Positions 38,187 to 47,448 are shown, numbered from the stretch's first letter. The stretch is 64,000 bases of DNA from Maribacter sp044594925 (GCF_044594925.1 NZ_CP138991.1:2294001-2358000); one strand, 5' to 3'. Notes: generated from the letters alone by a model not told the origin. A program made the numbers and translations.

Positions 38187-39551
38187 TTAATAGTGACACT
38201 TTCCACATTCCAAACCACCCATTTGAGCAGCTGTCAAATTCTCTACACCATATTTTTTGGAAAGTTCGGCATGAATTTTCTCATAGTACTCATTACCCTC
38301 TACCTTAACATTGGTTTCTCTGTGACAATTGATACACCAACCCATTGTCAATGGAGAGTACTGATACATGATTTCCATTTCCTCTACTGGACCGTGACAT
38401 GTTTGACATTCCACACCAGCCACAGAAACGTGTTGTGAGTGATTGAAATAGGCAAAATCTGGCAGGTTATGAATACGAACCCACTCTATAGGCTGACTCT
38501 CGCCAGTATACTTCTGGTTCTCTTCATCCCAACCTACAGCCTTGTACAACTTTTTAATCTCTTTGGTATAAAACTCATTCGTATATCCATTCGCCAAATC
38601 CTCTTGCGTAGGCCCTTCTGGATTACCTTTGTACTCATAAATAGATTTATGACAGTTCATACATACGTTCATGGCAGGGATTCCCGAATGCTTAGACACC
38701 CTAGCCGAAGAGTGACAATATTTACATTCAATTTTATTGTCTCCCGCATGTATTTTGTGTGAGTAGTGAATAGGCTGAATAGGCGCATAACCTTGGTCAA
38801 CACCAACCTGCATCATCCAACCATATGCGAAGTAAGCACTACCCAATAACAGAAACACCACCGTCACCAAAACCAAAAATTGATTTTGAGCAAAAGCCTT
38901 CCAAATTGGTGTACGCTTTTCCGCATTTTCCTTTTCAACGGTAATTCCGTTCGCCTCTGCAATTCGAGTTAAAGTTTTGTTTACCAAAAACAACATCACC
39001 ACCAGAAGACCAAACACCAATACGAGCGCTCCTAAAATAAGCTCGTTGGATATGCCTGAATTAACATTAGCAGGGGTTATTGACGCAACCTCACCAGCAG
39101 CAGGGCCAGCCGGAGCGGGAGGTGGAGCGGCCGTGTAGGCTAAAATATTATCGATATCAGCATTGGAAAGCGTTGGAAAAGCAGTCATTGCCGCTTGATT
39201 GTATTCCGCATAAATCTTATTCGCATAAGCGTCACCAGATTTAATCATTCCAGGACTATTCTTTATCCAACGGTACAACCATTCCTTATCCAAACCTTCA
39301 TCCTCGTACAAACGCGTTTCTACGTTTGCCAGAGCAGGCCCGGTCATTTTTCTGTTAAGTGCGTGACATGCAGCACAGTTTTGATTGAACAATGATTTTC
39401 CTGCAGCAGCATCACCACTAGACTCTTCTACCGCTTCTGCCTCAACAACCGCCTCTTCTTGGGCAATCATCGAATTTGAAAAAAATAGAAAAACTACTAA
39501 GCTGAAACCTAAAACTTTAGAAAACTGATTGCGGTATAGAACCTTTTTCAT
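38187..39551 (-). CDS. actA: Alternative complex III subunit ActA with extra N-terminal monoheme domain (six heme motifs)
   Basis: 454 residues. Signal peptide (ends near residue 30), a monoheme cytochrome c domain (CAACH 59-63), a proline-rich stretch, two membrane helices (about 171-190 and 223-242), then a pentaheme domain: CKYCH (276-280), CMNCH (297-301), CQTCH, CINCH and CGKCH near the end. Known: ActA of Rhodothermus is pentaheme. The extra N-terminal heme domain could be the electron exit to the oxidase, whose subunit II lacks one. It is the first gene of the operon. A -7-like box TATTTTTG (39637-39644, minus) lies upstream. Confidence 0.94.
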   Translation of the reverse strand: MKKVLYRNQFSKVLGFSLVVFLFFSNSMIAQEEAVVEAEAVEESSGDAAAGKSLFNQNCAACHALNRKMTGPALANVETRLYEDEGLDKEWLYRWIKNSPGMIKSGDAYANKIYAEYNQAAMTAFPTLSNADIDNILAYTAAPPPAPAGPAAGEVASITPANVNSGISNELILGALVLVFGLLVVMLFLVNKTLTRIAEANGITVEKENAEKRTPIWKAFAQNQFLVLVTVVFLLLGSAYFAYGWMMQVGVDQGYAPIQPIHYSHKIHAGDNKIECKYCHSSARVSKHSGIPAMNVCMNCHKSIYEYKGNPEGPTQEDLANGYTNEFYTKEIKKLYKAVGWDEENQKYTGESQPIEWVRIHNLPDFAYFNHSQHVSVAGVECQTCHGPVEEMEIMYQYSPLTMGWCINCHRETNVKVEGNEYYEKIHAELSKKYGVENLTAAQMGGLECGKCHY

Positions 39552-39636
39552 AGATAGAATATTTCAATCGGAATCTTGGCATGATTTTAGTCGATATACC
39601 TACAGATTTCCTGTAAATATGTGCCTTGATCGAGCA

Positions 39637-39644
39637 CAAAAATA
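39637..39644 (-). promoter_or_regulatory. -7 element of the likely act operon promoter
   Basis: TATTTTTG on the minus strand fits TAnnTTTG. The expected -33 position has TTT rather than TTG, so support is partial. It lies 86 bases before the actA start. Confidence 0.4.
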
Positions 39645-39784
39645 CGACACAGAATTTATTTTAAAAAATGTTAATGGAGTTATAATTTATAATTTATAAC
39701 TGTTCTAAATAACTAAAAATGCTAATGCATTATTCCTTAAAAAATTACATTTGCAAACATAGCATGAGTATAAATAATATTGGT

Positions 39785-40159
39785 ATGAAAAAAAACATTC
39801 TGACGCTTTTAGCACTTACTACCTTACTATCGGCTTACGGTCAACAGGGCCAGTTAAACATAAATCAAGACCAACAGATTACCAAGCTTTTAGAAATTTA
39901 CAAATCCGCTCTAAAGAACAATGAATACTATAGAGTTCAAATAGGTTTTAGCAATAACGACGCAAAGGCGCAGACGCTCAAATCTAATGCGGCGATAGAC
40001 TTCCCAAATTTACCCTCAAGAATAGATTTTGCATCGCCTACATATAGGGTAAGAATTGGCAGGTTCAAAACAAAATTAGAAGCTGAAAGAATGTACAACA
40101 AGATTAGGCTCAAATATCCTAACGCCATGCTATTAAAACCAAAAAAATCGACCAAATAG
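39785..40159 (+). CDS. SPOR domain-containing secreted protein
   Basis: 124 residues from the ATG at 39785. An upstream in-frame ATG at 39719 would put 22 extra residues before the signal peptide MKKNILTLLALTTLLSAYGQ. The C-terminal part carries a SPOR pattern: YRVQIGF near residue 44 and YRVRIGRFKTKLEAERMYNKI near the end. SPOR domains bind denuded peptidoglycan at division sites, and here the protein is probably periplasmic. It is convergent with infB, and its stop codon lies inside the terminator hairpin. Confidence 0.8.
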   Translation: MKKNILTLLALTTLLSAYGQQGQLNINQDQQITKLLEIYKSALKNNEYYRVQIGFSNNDAKAQTLKSNAAIDFPNLPSRIDFASPTYRVRIGRFKTKLEAERMYNKIRLKYPNAMLLKPKKSTK

Positions 40160-40172
40160 GTCGATTTTTTTT
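40141..40172. terminator. Bidirectional terminator shared by the SPOR gene and infB
   Basis: AAAAAAATCGACC and GGTCGATTTTTTT pair as 13 base pairs around AAATA. The TAG stop of the SPOR gene (40157-40159) falls in the loop and 3' arm. Confidence 0.88.
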
Positions 40173-40193
40173 ATCCTTTTTCCAAATAAAATC

Positions 40194-42917
40194 TTATTTA
40201 GATTTTAGTTTCTTTTTAACCGCTACTTCTTGGAAAGCTTCTACGATATCTCCTATTTGAATATCGTTGTAATTCTTTATCTGAAGTCCACAATCGTAAC
40301 CTTTTGAAACCTCCTTAACATCATCCTTAAATCGTTTCAAAGAAGCAAACTCCCCTGTATAAATCACAACACCATCACGGATTAAACGTATATTAGAATT
40401 ACGGAATAACTTACCATTGGTAACCATACAACCTGCGATAGTTCCAATTTTAGAGATTTTGAAAGTCTCTCGTATTTCCGCTGTACCGGTAATTTCTTCC
40501 TTCATTTCAGGAGAAAGCATACCTTCCATCGCATCTTTAAGGTCGTTAATAGCGTCGTAAATAATGGAGTACATACGGATATCTATCTCCTCTTTCTCCG
40601 CAATGGCTTTAGCATTACCCATTGGTCTCACATTGAACCCAATGATTACTGCATCTGAAGCAGATGCCAATAACACATCTGATTCCGTAATAGGCCCAAC
40701 TGCTTTGTAGATAATATTAACTTGAATCTCATCCGTAGATAATTTTTGGAAAGAATCCGTGAGTGCTTCAACAGAACCATCAACATCACCCTTTAATATG
40801 ATATTTAGCTCCTTAAATTCTCCTAACGCGATTCGTCTACCAATCTCATCCAATGTAATGTGGCGTTGTGTTCTAACGGATTGCTCACGCTGTAACTGCG
40901 ACCTTCTCGCTGCAATTTGTTTTGCTTCACGTTCGTCTTCTAAAACGTAGAATTTATCTCCTGCCTGTGGTGCACTATCCAAACCAAGAATAGAAATAGG
41001 TTTAGACGGTCCCACCTCAGCAACGTTTTTTCCACGCTCATCTTGCATAGCCTTTACTTTTCCACTCGTAGTGCCGGCTAAAACATAATCGCCAATTTTA
41101 AGCGTACCTGCCTGCACTAAAATCGTGGAAACGTAACCTTTACCCTTATCTAAGAATGCCTCCACAACGGTTCCTGTTGCAGATTTATCTGGGTTGGCCT
41201 TGAGCTCAAGCAATTCTGCCTCTAACAATACTTTTTCTAACAATTCCTTTACACCATCTCCTGTTTTGGCAGAAATGTCGTGAGATTGAATTTTACCACC
41301 CCAGTCCTCTACCAAGAGATTCATTTGCGCAAGACCTTCTTTAATCTTATCAGGATTAGCTGTTGGTCTATCAATTTTATTAATGGCAAAAACCAAAGGA
41401 ACACCTGCTGCTTGCGCATGACTAATAGCTTCTTTAGTTTGTGGCATAATATCATCGTCTGCCGCAATTACGATTATTGCAATATCGGTTACCTGAGCAC
41501 CTCTTGCGCGCATCGCGGTAAAGGCTTCGTGACCGGGAGTATCCAAGAAAGAAATTCTTTCACCGTTTTCTAGCGTAACACCGTATGCTCCGATATGCTG
41601 AGTTATACCGCCGCTCTCACCGGCTATTACATTCTCTTTTCTAATGTAATCCAGCAATGAGGTTTTACCATGATCAACATGCCCCATAACCGTAACAATA
41701 GGAGCTCTTGGCTCTAAATCTTCAGGAGCATCCTCTTCTTCTACAATACTTTCTTCTATATCCGCAGTTACAAAATCAACCTCATAACCAAACTCCTCCG
41801 CAACTATGGATAAAGTTTCAGCGTCTAAACGCTGGTTCATCGTTACCATAATCCCTAAGGACATACATGCCGAGATAATCTCCGTAGTAGAAACATCCAT
41901 CATTGTAGCCACCTCGCTTGCCGTAACGAACTCCGTTACTTTAAGTACTTTACTCTCTAATTCCTGTTGTTCAAGGTCTTTTTCTGTTTGCTCTCTATGT
42001 TGATCTCTCTTACTCCTTCTATACTTTGCCCCTTTACCTTTTTTGGACTTTCCTTGAAGTTTTTCTAAGGTCTCACGTACTTGCTTTTGAACATCTTCTT
42101 CGGATGGCTCTACTTTATTAACCGTTGCAAAGCGCTTATTTCCTTTTCTATCTCCTCCTGAATTTCTAGAACCTGCACCCGACCCTGAAGTATTTTTAGT
42201 AACAATACGTCTTCTGCGTTTCTTGCGGTCCGTGTTGGTAGAAGATTTTTCGTCCTCCTTTTTCTTCTTTGGCTTCTGAAATTTGGTAAGGTCTATTTTA
42301 TCACCTGTAATCTTTGGACCGGATAATTTCTGATACTGCGTCTCTATAGTCACAGGTTCATCAGTATCCTCTTCGGCTGCATTTTCCGAAGACGCTTCTT
42401 TAGCTTTTGGCTTAACTTTCTCAGCCACTTCTTTTTCTTTTGCAGGAGCCTCTTTCTTCTGCTCTGCAGCTGGAGGTGTCTCAGTCTTAACACTCTCCTT
42501 GGGAGTTTCCTTAACTTCCTCCTTAGGAGTTTCTTCTTTATTCTTCTTGGGGTTCAAGTCAATTTTACCCACTGTTTTGGGACCTGCTAGCTCCGCCTTC
42601 GCCTTAATAATCTTCTCATTGGAAGCATTTCTTTTTTCACGTGCTAATCTACGCTCTTCCTGCTCTTGTTCTAACTGAACCCGTATCGCCTCTTTTTCCT
42701 TGCGCTTTTCTTCCCCGACCTCTTTAGACGCAACCTTTTTGCTCATATCGGTCTGGAACTCATCAAGTAGCACCTGATAAACTTCATTAGATATTTTTGT
42801 GGTAGGCCTTGCCTCCACATCGTGTCCTTTACTGCTAAGAAAGTCCACTGCCCTATCCAAAGAAATATTAAGTTCTCGAAGAACTTTATTAAGCCTTATT
42901 GTTGCATTGTCTGCCAT
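40194..42917 (-). CDS. infB: Translation initiation factor IF-2
   Basis: 907 residues. A long charged N-terminal region (about 60-300, Lys/Glu/Pro rich) precedes a second N domain (about 330-400) and the GTPase domain with GHVDHGKTSLLDYIR, DTPGHEAF and NKIDRP. IF-2 domains II, 3 and IV follow, ending in IGDIVEAFQEVAVKKKLKSK. It brings fMet-tRNA to the 30S subunit. It is the last gene of rimP-nusA-infB, 41 bases after nusA, and shares a terminator with the convergent SPOR gene. Confidence 0.96.
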   Translation of the reverse strand: MADNATIRLNKVLRELNISLDRAVDFLSSKGHDVEARPTTKISNEVYQVLLDEFQTDMSKKVASKEVGEEKRKEKEAIRVQLEQEQEERRLAREKRNASNEKIIKAKAELAGPKTVGKIDLNPKKNKEETPKEEVKETPKESVKTETPPAAEQKKEAPAKEKEVAEKVKPKAKEASSENAAEEDTDEPVTIETQYQKLSGPKITGDKIDLTKFQKPKKKKEDEKSSTNTDRKKRRRRIVTKNTSGSGAGSRNSGGDRKGNKRFATVNKVEPSEEDVQKQVRETLEKLQGKSKKGKGAKYRRSKRDQHREQTEKDLEQQELESKVLKVTEFVTASEVATMMDVSTTEIISACMSLGIMVTMNQRLDAETLSIVAEEFGYEVDFVTADIEESIVEEEDAPEDLEPRAPIVTVMGHVDHGKTSLLDYIRKENVIAGESGGITQHIGAYGVTLENGERISFLDTPGHEAFTAMRARGAQVTDIAIIVIAADDDIMPQTKEAISHAQAAGVPLVFAINKIDRPTANPDKIKEGLAQMNLLVEDWGGKIQSHDISAKTGDGVKELLEKVLLEAELLELKANPDKSATGTVVEAFLDKGKGYVSTILVQAGTLKIGDYVLAGTTSGKVKAMQDERGKNVAEVGPSKPISILGLDSAPQAGDKFYVLEDEREAKQIAARRSQLQREQSVRTQRHITLDEIGRRIALGEFKELNIILKGDVDGSVEALTDSFQKLSTDEIQVNIIYKAVGPITESDVLLASASDAVIIGFNVRPMGNAKAIAEKEEIDIRMYSIIYDAINDLKDAMEGMLSPEMKEEITGTAEIRETFKISKIGTIAGCMVTNGKLFRNSNIRLIRDGVVIYTGEFASLKRFKDDVKEVSKGYDCGLQIKNYNDIQIGDIVEAFQEVAVKKKLKSK

Positions 42918-42958
42918 AAATACTGATTCCCGTTCTTTATTTTTTTGCTAAGATATAG

Positions 42959-44191
42959 CTAATCTTCTAATTCTTCTTTAAGGATACGTACTACTTCCTG
43001 TATGGTCTCTTCCTCTAAATCCGTACGCTTAACCAAATCGTTAACCTCTTGTTCCAATACGCTTCTGGCCGTATCCATTCCAATTTTCTTGAACTCTTCG
43101 ATTATCCAAGCATCTATTTCATCTGAAAACTCTGTCAACTCTACATCCTCTTCAACACCTTCCCTAAACACATCTATCTCGTATCCAGTTAGTTGTCCTG
43201 CAAGGCGAATATTATGACCACCTCTCCCTATTGCCTTGGATACCTCTTCCGGTTTAAGGTAAACCTGAGCGGTCATTTTCTCGTCGTTTAACTTCACGGT
43301 AGAAACTCTGGCCGGACTCAGTGCCCTAGTCACCAATAACTGTGGGTTAGCGGTCCAATTGATAACATCAATATTTTCATTACCCAATTCTCTAACGATA
43401 CCATGTATACGGCTACCCTTCATACCCACACAAGCTCCTACAGGATCAATACGGTCATCATAAGAATCTACCGCTACTTTTGCTTTCTCCCCGGGAATAC
43501 GAACTGCTTTCTTAATGGTAATTAGACCATCGAAAACTTCTGGTATTTCCTGGAAGAACAATTGCTCCAAAAATATAGGTGAGCTTCGGGACATTATAAT
43601 CGTCGGTTTAGCGCCCTTAAGCTCTACACTTTCTATAATACCTCTTACATTGTCTCCTTTTCGGAAAAAGTCCGATGGTATTTGTCTATCTTTTGGAAGA
43701 ATAATTTCATTACCCTCATCATCAAGAAGTATTACCGCCTTATGTCTAATATGATGGACTTCAGCCGTATAAATTTCACCTTCCAAATCCTTGAACTGCT
43801 TATATATCGTAGTATTATCATGTTCATGAATTTTCGAAATCAAATTTTGTCTCAACGCCAATATAGCTCTTCTTCCCAGGTCAATTAATTTAACCTCTTC
43901 GGACACGTCTTCACCAACCTCAAAATCTGGTTCAATTTTTCTAGCCTCCGTAAGCGAAATTTCTTCATTAGGCTCCTCTACTTCACCATCTTCAACAACA
44001 ATACGGTTACGCCAAATTTCTAAATCTCCTTTATCAGGATTTATAATGATGTCAAAATTATCGTCCGAACCAAATTTCTTTTTTAACGCATTTCTGAAAA
44101 CATCTTCCAAAATTGCCATAAGCGTTACCCGGTCTATGAATTTATCATCCTTGAACTCAGAAAAAGATTCTATTAACGCAATATTTTCCAT
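42959..44191 (-). CDS. nusA: Transcription termination/antitermination factor NusA
   Basis: 410 residues: an N-terminal RNA polymerase-binding domain (about 1-130), S1 domain, then two KH domains with AKVAVDSYDDRIDPVGACVGMKGSRI and PEEVSKAIGRGGHNIRLA. It ends in a short acidic tail without the C-terminal acidic repeats of the E. coli protein, as is usual in Bacteroidota. NusA promotes pausing and hairpin termination. A hairpin stands in the leader of its own operon (44683-44703). Confidence 0.95.
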   Translation of the reverse strand: MENIALIESFSEFKDDKFIDRVTLMAILEDVFRNALKKKFGSDDNFDIIINPDKGDLEIWRNRIVVEDGEVEEPNEEISLTEARKIEPDFEVGEDVSEEVKLIDLGRRAILALRQNLISKIHEHDNTTIYKQFKDLEGEIYTAEVHHIRHKAVILLDDEGNEIILPKDRQIPSDFFRKGDNVRGIIESVELKGAKPTIIMSRSSPIFLEQLFFQEIPEVFDGLITIKKAVRIPGEKAKVAVDSYDDRIDPVGACVGMKGSRIHGIVRELGNENIDVINWTANPQLLVTRALSPARVSTVKLNDEKMTAQVYLKPEEVSKAIGRGGHNIRLAGQLTGYEIDVFREGVEEDVELTEFSDEIDAWIIEEFKKIGMDTARSVLEQEVNDLVKRTDLEEETIQEVVRILKEELED

Positions 44192-44203
44192 TTGTTACTA
44201 CAA

Positions 44204-44665
44204 TTAAAATTTTAATTTAACTTTTGCTTTCCTTATTTCAGAAAAGTTTAATTCTTTTTTCTTTTGGACCGTTACCTTACCCTTACCAATTGGCTTAGGC
44301 TCTCTTGCTTTCCACTCCAATACTATATATTTATCATCGGCGAAAGTAAGGTTTCCCTCAAATTCACCTTCATCTGTCAGAACCTCTAATTTTCTACCAA
44401 CATTCTTTTGATACTGTCTTGGCATTAATAATTCCGCAGTTGCACCAGCCGAAGCAACCTCTAAGGCAAAATCTTGCTCCTCTCTATCTAAATTATGTTC
44501 GATGGCCCTACTTATTTTTATGCAGTCCTTTACGGTAACACCCTCATCCCCATCAATAACAACCTTTATCTTATTATCAGATGAGATTGTAAAATCTATT
44601 AAGAACAATGATTCATCCTCCGCTAATCCCGTATCCAAAAGCTCCTTAACCCTTGTTTTTAACAT
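44204..44665 (-). CDS. rimP: Ribosome maturation factor RimP
   Basis: 153 residues starting MLKTRVKELLDTGLAEDESL at the ATG at 44663-44665. A longer frame from 44692 would begin inside the leader hairpin and adds nine residues unlike the family. Landmarks: FLIDFTISSDNKIKVVIDG, CIKISRAIEHNLDRE and LEVASAGATAELLMPRQYQKNVGR, in which the family normally reads SPG where this one reads SAG. RimP helps 30S assembly. First gene of rimP-nusA-infB, 12 bases before nusA. Confidence 0.93.
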   Translation of the reverse strand: MLKTRVKELLDTGLAEDESLFLIDFTISSDNKIKVVIDGDEGVTVKDCIKISRAIEHNLDREEQDFALEVASAGATAELLMPRQYQKNVGRKLEVLTDEGEFEGNLTFADDKYIVLEWKAREPKPIGKGKVTVQKKKELNFSEIRKAKVKLKF

Positions 44666-44682
44666 AAAACCAAGTAATAAAA

Positions 44683-44703
44683 GAGGGGACAAATTGTCCC
44701 CTC
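44683..44703 (-). promoter_or_regulatory. Hairpin in the 5' leader of rimP-nusA-infB
   Basis: On the minus strand GAGGGGAC and GTCCCCTC pair around AATTT, followed by TTTTATTACTT. It stands about 20 bases downstream of the expected transcription start and 17 bases before the rimP start, so it looks like a weak terminator or attenuator. A 19-codon ORF (ATG AGG GGA ... GGT TAA) begins in the hairpin and overlaps the rimP start out of frame. Confidence 0.55.
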
Positions 44704-44730
44704 ATGAATACTAATATCCTTTCAGTGATG

Positions 44731-44760
44731 CAAATATACAATAATCTTTGTTTTTTACAA
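44731..44760 (-). promoter_or_regulatory. Promoter of the rimP-nusA-infB operon
   Basis: On the minus strand TTG (44758-44760) stands exactly 19 bases before TATATTTG (44731-44738). The match to the Bacteroidota consensus is complete, and the start site should be near 44724. Confidence 0.75.
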
Positions 44761-44891
44761 TACCCTATACCGCTACAATGAAACGATTTGAGATAAAAGC
44801 TTGGTCTCACAAAAATTAAAGGATGCAAGAACGAAAGCTTTGACTAATTAATGTTAATTTTAAGCTACACAAACACCTAACCCTTTTAGAA

Positions 44892-46217
44892 ATGGATTTA
44901 CTTTCCTCCTATAATTTAATCATTGAGGCTTCTGTTATTATTATACTTTCATTTTGGTTTAACGGTATTTCTAAAAAAACCAATATTCCGTCTGTTTTAA
45001 TGCTCATTGTACTGGGTATTATTCTTCAATATGTTTTAAAATATTTTGTCCCTGAAACTTTAGATTTTTCTGGGGGTCTAGAATTATTGGGTATCGTTGG
45101 GCTCATCATGATAGTTCTGGAAGCCGCTTTGGAGCTAGAGCTAAAAAGAGAAAAATTGGTGCCTATTCTAAAATCCATGGCCATTGCGTTAATTGGTCTT
45201 GTTGGTTCTGCATGGGTAGCCGCTCTTATTCTATTTCAATTTATTCCAGAAATGTCCATGCAATCAGCATGGCTTTATGCCACACCTTTATCAATTCTCT
45301 CCAGCGCCATTATCATACCAAGCGTCAGCGGACTCTCAGAAGCTAAAAAAGAATTTCATATTTACGAGAGCACCTTCTCGGACATCATGGGAATAATGAT
45401 GTTCTATTACCTCATTGGAGGATTAAATCCCGCAGAGGACGCAGGTGCCGCTGGTTTTGCGGGAAACCTTGTGCTCACCATAGTTATTGGATTAGCAGCG
45501 AGTTATGCTATAATCCTTATTTTTCAGCAAATTAAGAGTCAGGCTAAATTATTTTTACTGATTGCCGTACTGCTCCTACTTTATGCTATTGGAAAAAAAT
45601 TCCACTTATCTTCCTTAATCATCATATTAATATTTGGTCTGGTAATCGCGAATGTGAAGCTCTTTTTTCCTGGAAAGATGGCAGTTTTCCTTGAAAATGA
45701 AAAGCTGAATCAAATTTATCACGAATTACATATTATAACCTTAGAGACTGCATTTGTGGTACGAACTTTTTTCTTTGTAGTCTTCGGGTTAAGCATCGCC
45801 ATTACTTCGCTCTTTAGTTTTAACGTAGCGCTTATAAGCCTGTTAATAGTCTTTTCTATTTACGCCATACGTTTTGTAATTCTAAAGATTTTCGTTGGTA
45901 AGGATATTCTTCCCCAACTTTTTGTGGCACCAAGAGGTCTAATTACCGTACTTCTATTCTATGCAATCCCTGTTGAAGCACAAGTTGAAAATTTTGAGTC
46001 CGGTATTCTTCTGTTCGTCATTATAGCCACTAGCTTGGTCATGACTTGGGCCATGATAAAGGACAAGAAGAAAATGAACACGATGTTAGACGAAATAGAT
46101 GAGGAGTATAAAGAGAGGAATGAGGCGGAAGACACCCTTAGAGAAAAGACAGAAAGCGATTTAATAGCGGACAAAGAAGGTGATTTCGGAGAAACAGAAG
46201 AACCGGAAATTATTTAG
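44892..46217 (+). CDS. Cation:proton antiporter (CPA-type, NhaP/KefB-like)
   Basis: 441 residues with about twelve membrane helices (about residues 8-395). The start SYNLIIEASVIIILSFWFNG and the region TPLSILSSAIIIPSVSGL fit monovalent-cation/proton antiporters. The strongly acidic, hydrophilic C-terminal tail (about 398-441, ending EEPEII) would be cytoplasmic. It likely exchanges sodium or potassium for protons. Ion and direction are not determined by the sequence. Single gene divergent from rimP. Confidence 0.82.
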   Translation: MDLLSSYNLIIEASVIIILSFWFNGISKKTNIPSVLMLIVLGIILQYVLKYFVPETLDFSGGLELLGIVGLIMIVLEAALELELKREKLVPILKSMAIALIGLVGSAWVAALILFQFIPEMSMQSAWLYATPLSILSSAIIIPSVSGLSEAKKEFHIYESTFSDIMGIMMFYYLIGGLNPAEDAGAAGFAGNLVLTIVIGLAASYAIILIFQQIKSQAKLFLLIAVLLLLYAIGKKFHLSSLIIILIFGLVIANVKLFFPGKMAVFLENEKLNQIYHELHIITLETAFVVRTFFFVVFGLSIAITSLFSFNVALISLLIVFSIYAIRFVILKIFVGKDILPQLFVAPRGLITVLLFYAIPVEAQVENFESGILLFVIIATSLVMTWAMIKDKKKMNTMLDEIDEEYKERNEAEDTLREKTESDLIADKEGDFGETEEPEII

Positions 46218-46240
46218 CACCACTTCTTTTGAGTCAATCC

Positions 46241-46567
46241 TTATTTATTCGGCGTAACAGCACCGAGTAGCAGACTAGCTTCTTGTGCATCCTCGGCGTT
46301 CATACTATCCATTTCTTTTCTGAACCGCAATATCATTAGCGTGTCCAATTGATTGTTGATACTATCCCGCATTGTCTTCCAATTAGTAGCATTCATCTTT
46401 TTACTATATTCCGTAATCTTATTGAATCTGGATAAATTGTACCTGTTAGCTTTCCAAGCATGCTCTGTACTCTTTTGATGTTGCACATCTTGCAAGTATA
46501 CACCAACACCAAAACTGATCAAAAGAAGTACAATAATTACTTTTAAATTCTTAGCGGTTAATTTCAT
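46241..46567 (-). CDS. Hypothetical small membrane-anchored protein
   Basis: 108 residues: one N-terminal membrane helix (about 9-25, VIIVLLLISFGVGVYL) and a helical, charged periplasmic part with NKITEYSKKMNATNWKTM and a terminal LLLGAVTPNK. No family recognised. Convergent with the antiporter, 23 bases apart. It has codon and base use like its surroundings and looks like a genuine lineage-specific gene. Confidence 0.55.
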   Translation of the reverse strand: MKLTAKNLKVIIVLLLISFGVGVYLQDVQHQKSTEHAWKANRYNLSRFNKITEYSKKMNATNWKTMRDSINNQLDTLMILRFRKEMDSMNAEDAQEASLLLGAVTPNK

Positions 46568-46739
46568 AGTTATTAGCTCTAATTAAATGGGGGTAAAACT
46601 AACAGAGACGGAGAACAATCATGTACTATTTCAACAAAATCCTTATCTCAATCATGACCGAATATACAAAATAGAAGATATCCTTATAAAAAATAAACGT
46701 TGATAAGCCAATAAAACTCCATAAAATTCAATTTGATAC

Positions 46740-47370
46740 CTAGTCACAGAAATTGTTATAAAAATTGACTATATCCTCTAGCCTATTCAATTTATACGTA
46801 CCAGATTTTATTCTTTCCGCCAAGCTAGGACAATCCTTAAAATAATATGCGCCCATTTGTTTAAAATTAGCTCCCGTAGATTTGTCCTTAAAATACCTGG
46901 CCATGGTTTCATTCACTCGTTTAACACAAAGATCTTTGCCTACAGAAGTTTTTTTGTATGAAAGATTTAAGGCAACAGAAGCCGCACCAATATTTCCTAA
47001 TGGCAAACCAGGCCCTACAGTAACCCATCCTTCGGTCAGATAAGAAAACTTATAAAGGCTCATATCCCCGGCAATAAGCAATTGAGCCAACTTAGTTGTA
47101 CCCTGATTTACAACTTGAATATATTCATAAGTAACACGCCCACCATTTTTATACATTTCAATTCTTTCAATTTCTGGGTATGTATAGACTTTCGAATCGT
47201 CACTATTGGACTTAACAAATTCCACCCCCCCTACCGTGGTCCACAAATCTCGCAATACCTTCCACTACGGTGCTATCTTTAAGCAACAATCTTGTTGCGC
47301 TCTTCTGGGCCTTTACAAAGCATAAGGGCAAACAGATAATAACGACTAGGCCGATAATTTTGTGTATCAT
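46740..47370 (-). pseudogene. Secreted protein gene with a frameshift in a C7 tract
   Basis: An ATG at 47368-47370 opens MIHKIIGLVVIICLPLCF, a good signal peptide ending KAQ, followed by ATRLLLKDSTVVEGIARFVDHG. This frame stops early (TAA near 47213). The rest of the protein continues in the other frame (171 residues from 47255 if translated alone, with TTG as its first codon). The two frames meet at seven G on the coding strand (C7 at 47225-47231). With six G the product reads FVDHGRGVEFVKSN, which matches the expected beta-strand pattern of a 'LKDGTVLEG...VEFVK' secreted family. Function unknown. Confidence 0.7.
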
Positions 47371-47411
47371 TGAAAACGAGGTTTATGACTTAAATTATTT
47401 CAATAAAATAA

Positions 47412-47440
47412 AAATCCCAATACTAATTGTATCGGGATTT
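47412..47440 (-). terminator. Distal terminator of the tRNA-Gln region
   Basis: AAATCCC and GGGATTT pair, continued by ATAC/GTAT with one A-C mismatch around TAATT. TTTTTATTTT follows on the minus strand. Confidence 0.7.
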
Positions 47441-47448
47441 AAAACTGA

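Noticed and set aside
44646..44828. 60-residue minus-strand ORF upstream of rimP as an independent gene
   Set aside because: Its start lies upstream of the operon promoter, so the long form cannot be made from that transcript. Only the 19-codon end is kept as a possible leader ORF.
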